This document shows, piece after piece, positions 6,400-6,406 of a stretch of DNA of 6,406 nt. The number at the start of each line of letters is the position of its first letter. The first letter of the stretch is position 1. Under the pieces are notes generated by a model that saw only the letters and a list, made by a program, of their open reading frames with translations, made no database searches and was not told the origin of the DNA. The stretch is from Candidatus Nitrosopolaris nunavutensis (GTDB lineage: Archaea; Thermoproteota; Nitrososphaeria; Nitrososphaerales; Nitrososphaeraceae). A program made the position numbers and the translations under genes. The stretch lies in contig DAOM01000345.1 in the NCBI GenBank assembly GCA_002501855.1, positions 1 to 6,406 of the forward strand, written 5' to 3'.

Positions 6400-6406
6400 A
6401 CCTAGT

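Overview
The window looks archaeal, most likely an AT-rich ammonia-oxidising thaumarchaeon of the Nitrososphaerales type. This is inferred from the TATA-like boxes about 35-50 nt ahead of starts, short leaders with little Shine-Dalgarno signal, the archaeal style of the Sat and CysH proteins, and a small membrane-anchored beta protein of a kind I associate with these archaea. No rRNA, tRNA, mobile element or CRISPR array is visible, so the taxonomic call is tentative.

Layout from left to right. Positions 1-73 may be the last codons of a gene cut by the window edge. Positions 74-487 hold no convincing gene. A minus-strand gene (488-1891) encodes a PurM/SelD-superfamily (AIR synthase-related) protein with a long N-terminal extension. 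An AT-rich divergent promoter region (1892-2142) separates it from a plus-strand pair: an APS reductase of the iron-sulfur type (cysH, 2143-2886) and ATP sulfurylase (sat, TTG start, 2895-4043), only 8 nt apart. After a 515-bp gene-poor stretch comes a complete soluble cytochrome P450 (4559-5947). It converges on a short minus-strand gene (6019-6399) for a single-pass membrane-anchored beta-rich protein.

How the genes work together. Sat makes APS from sulfate and ATP, and CysH reduces APS directly to sulfite, so the pair covers the first two steps of assimilatory sulfate reduction without an APS kinase. Sulfite reductase and the P450 redox partners are not in the window. The divergent SelD-like gene shares the promoter region with the sulfate genes, which hints at a sulfur or selenium link, but its key catalytic residues appear changed and its function is unknown.

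The least explained parts are the two gene-poor stretches (about 74-487 and 4044-4500). Their GC content (roughly 37-40%) is like that of the coding DNA rather than of the AT-rich promoter region, and they share a 10-bp palindrome. No clear new multi-gene system is evident.
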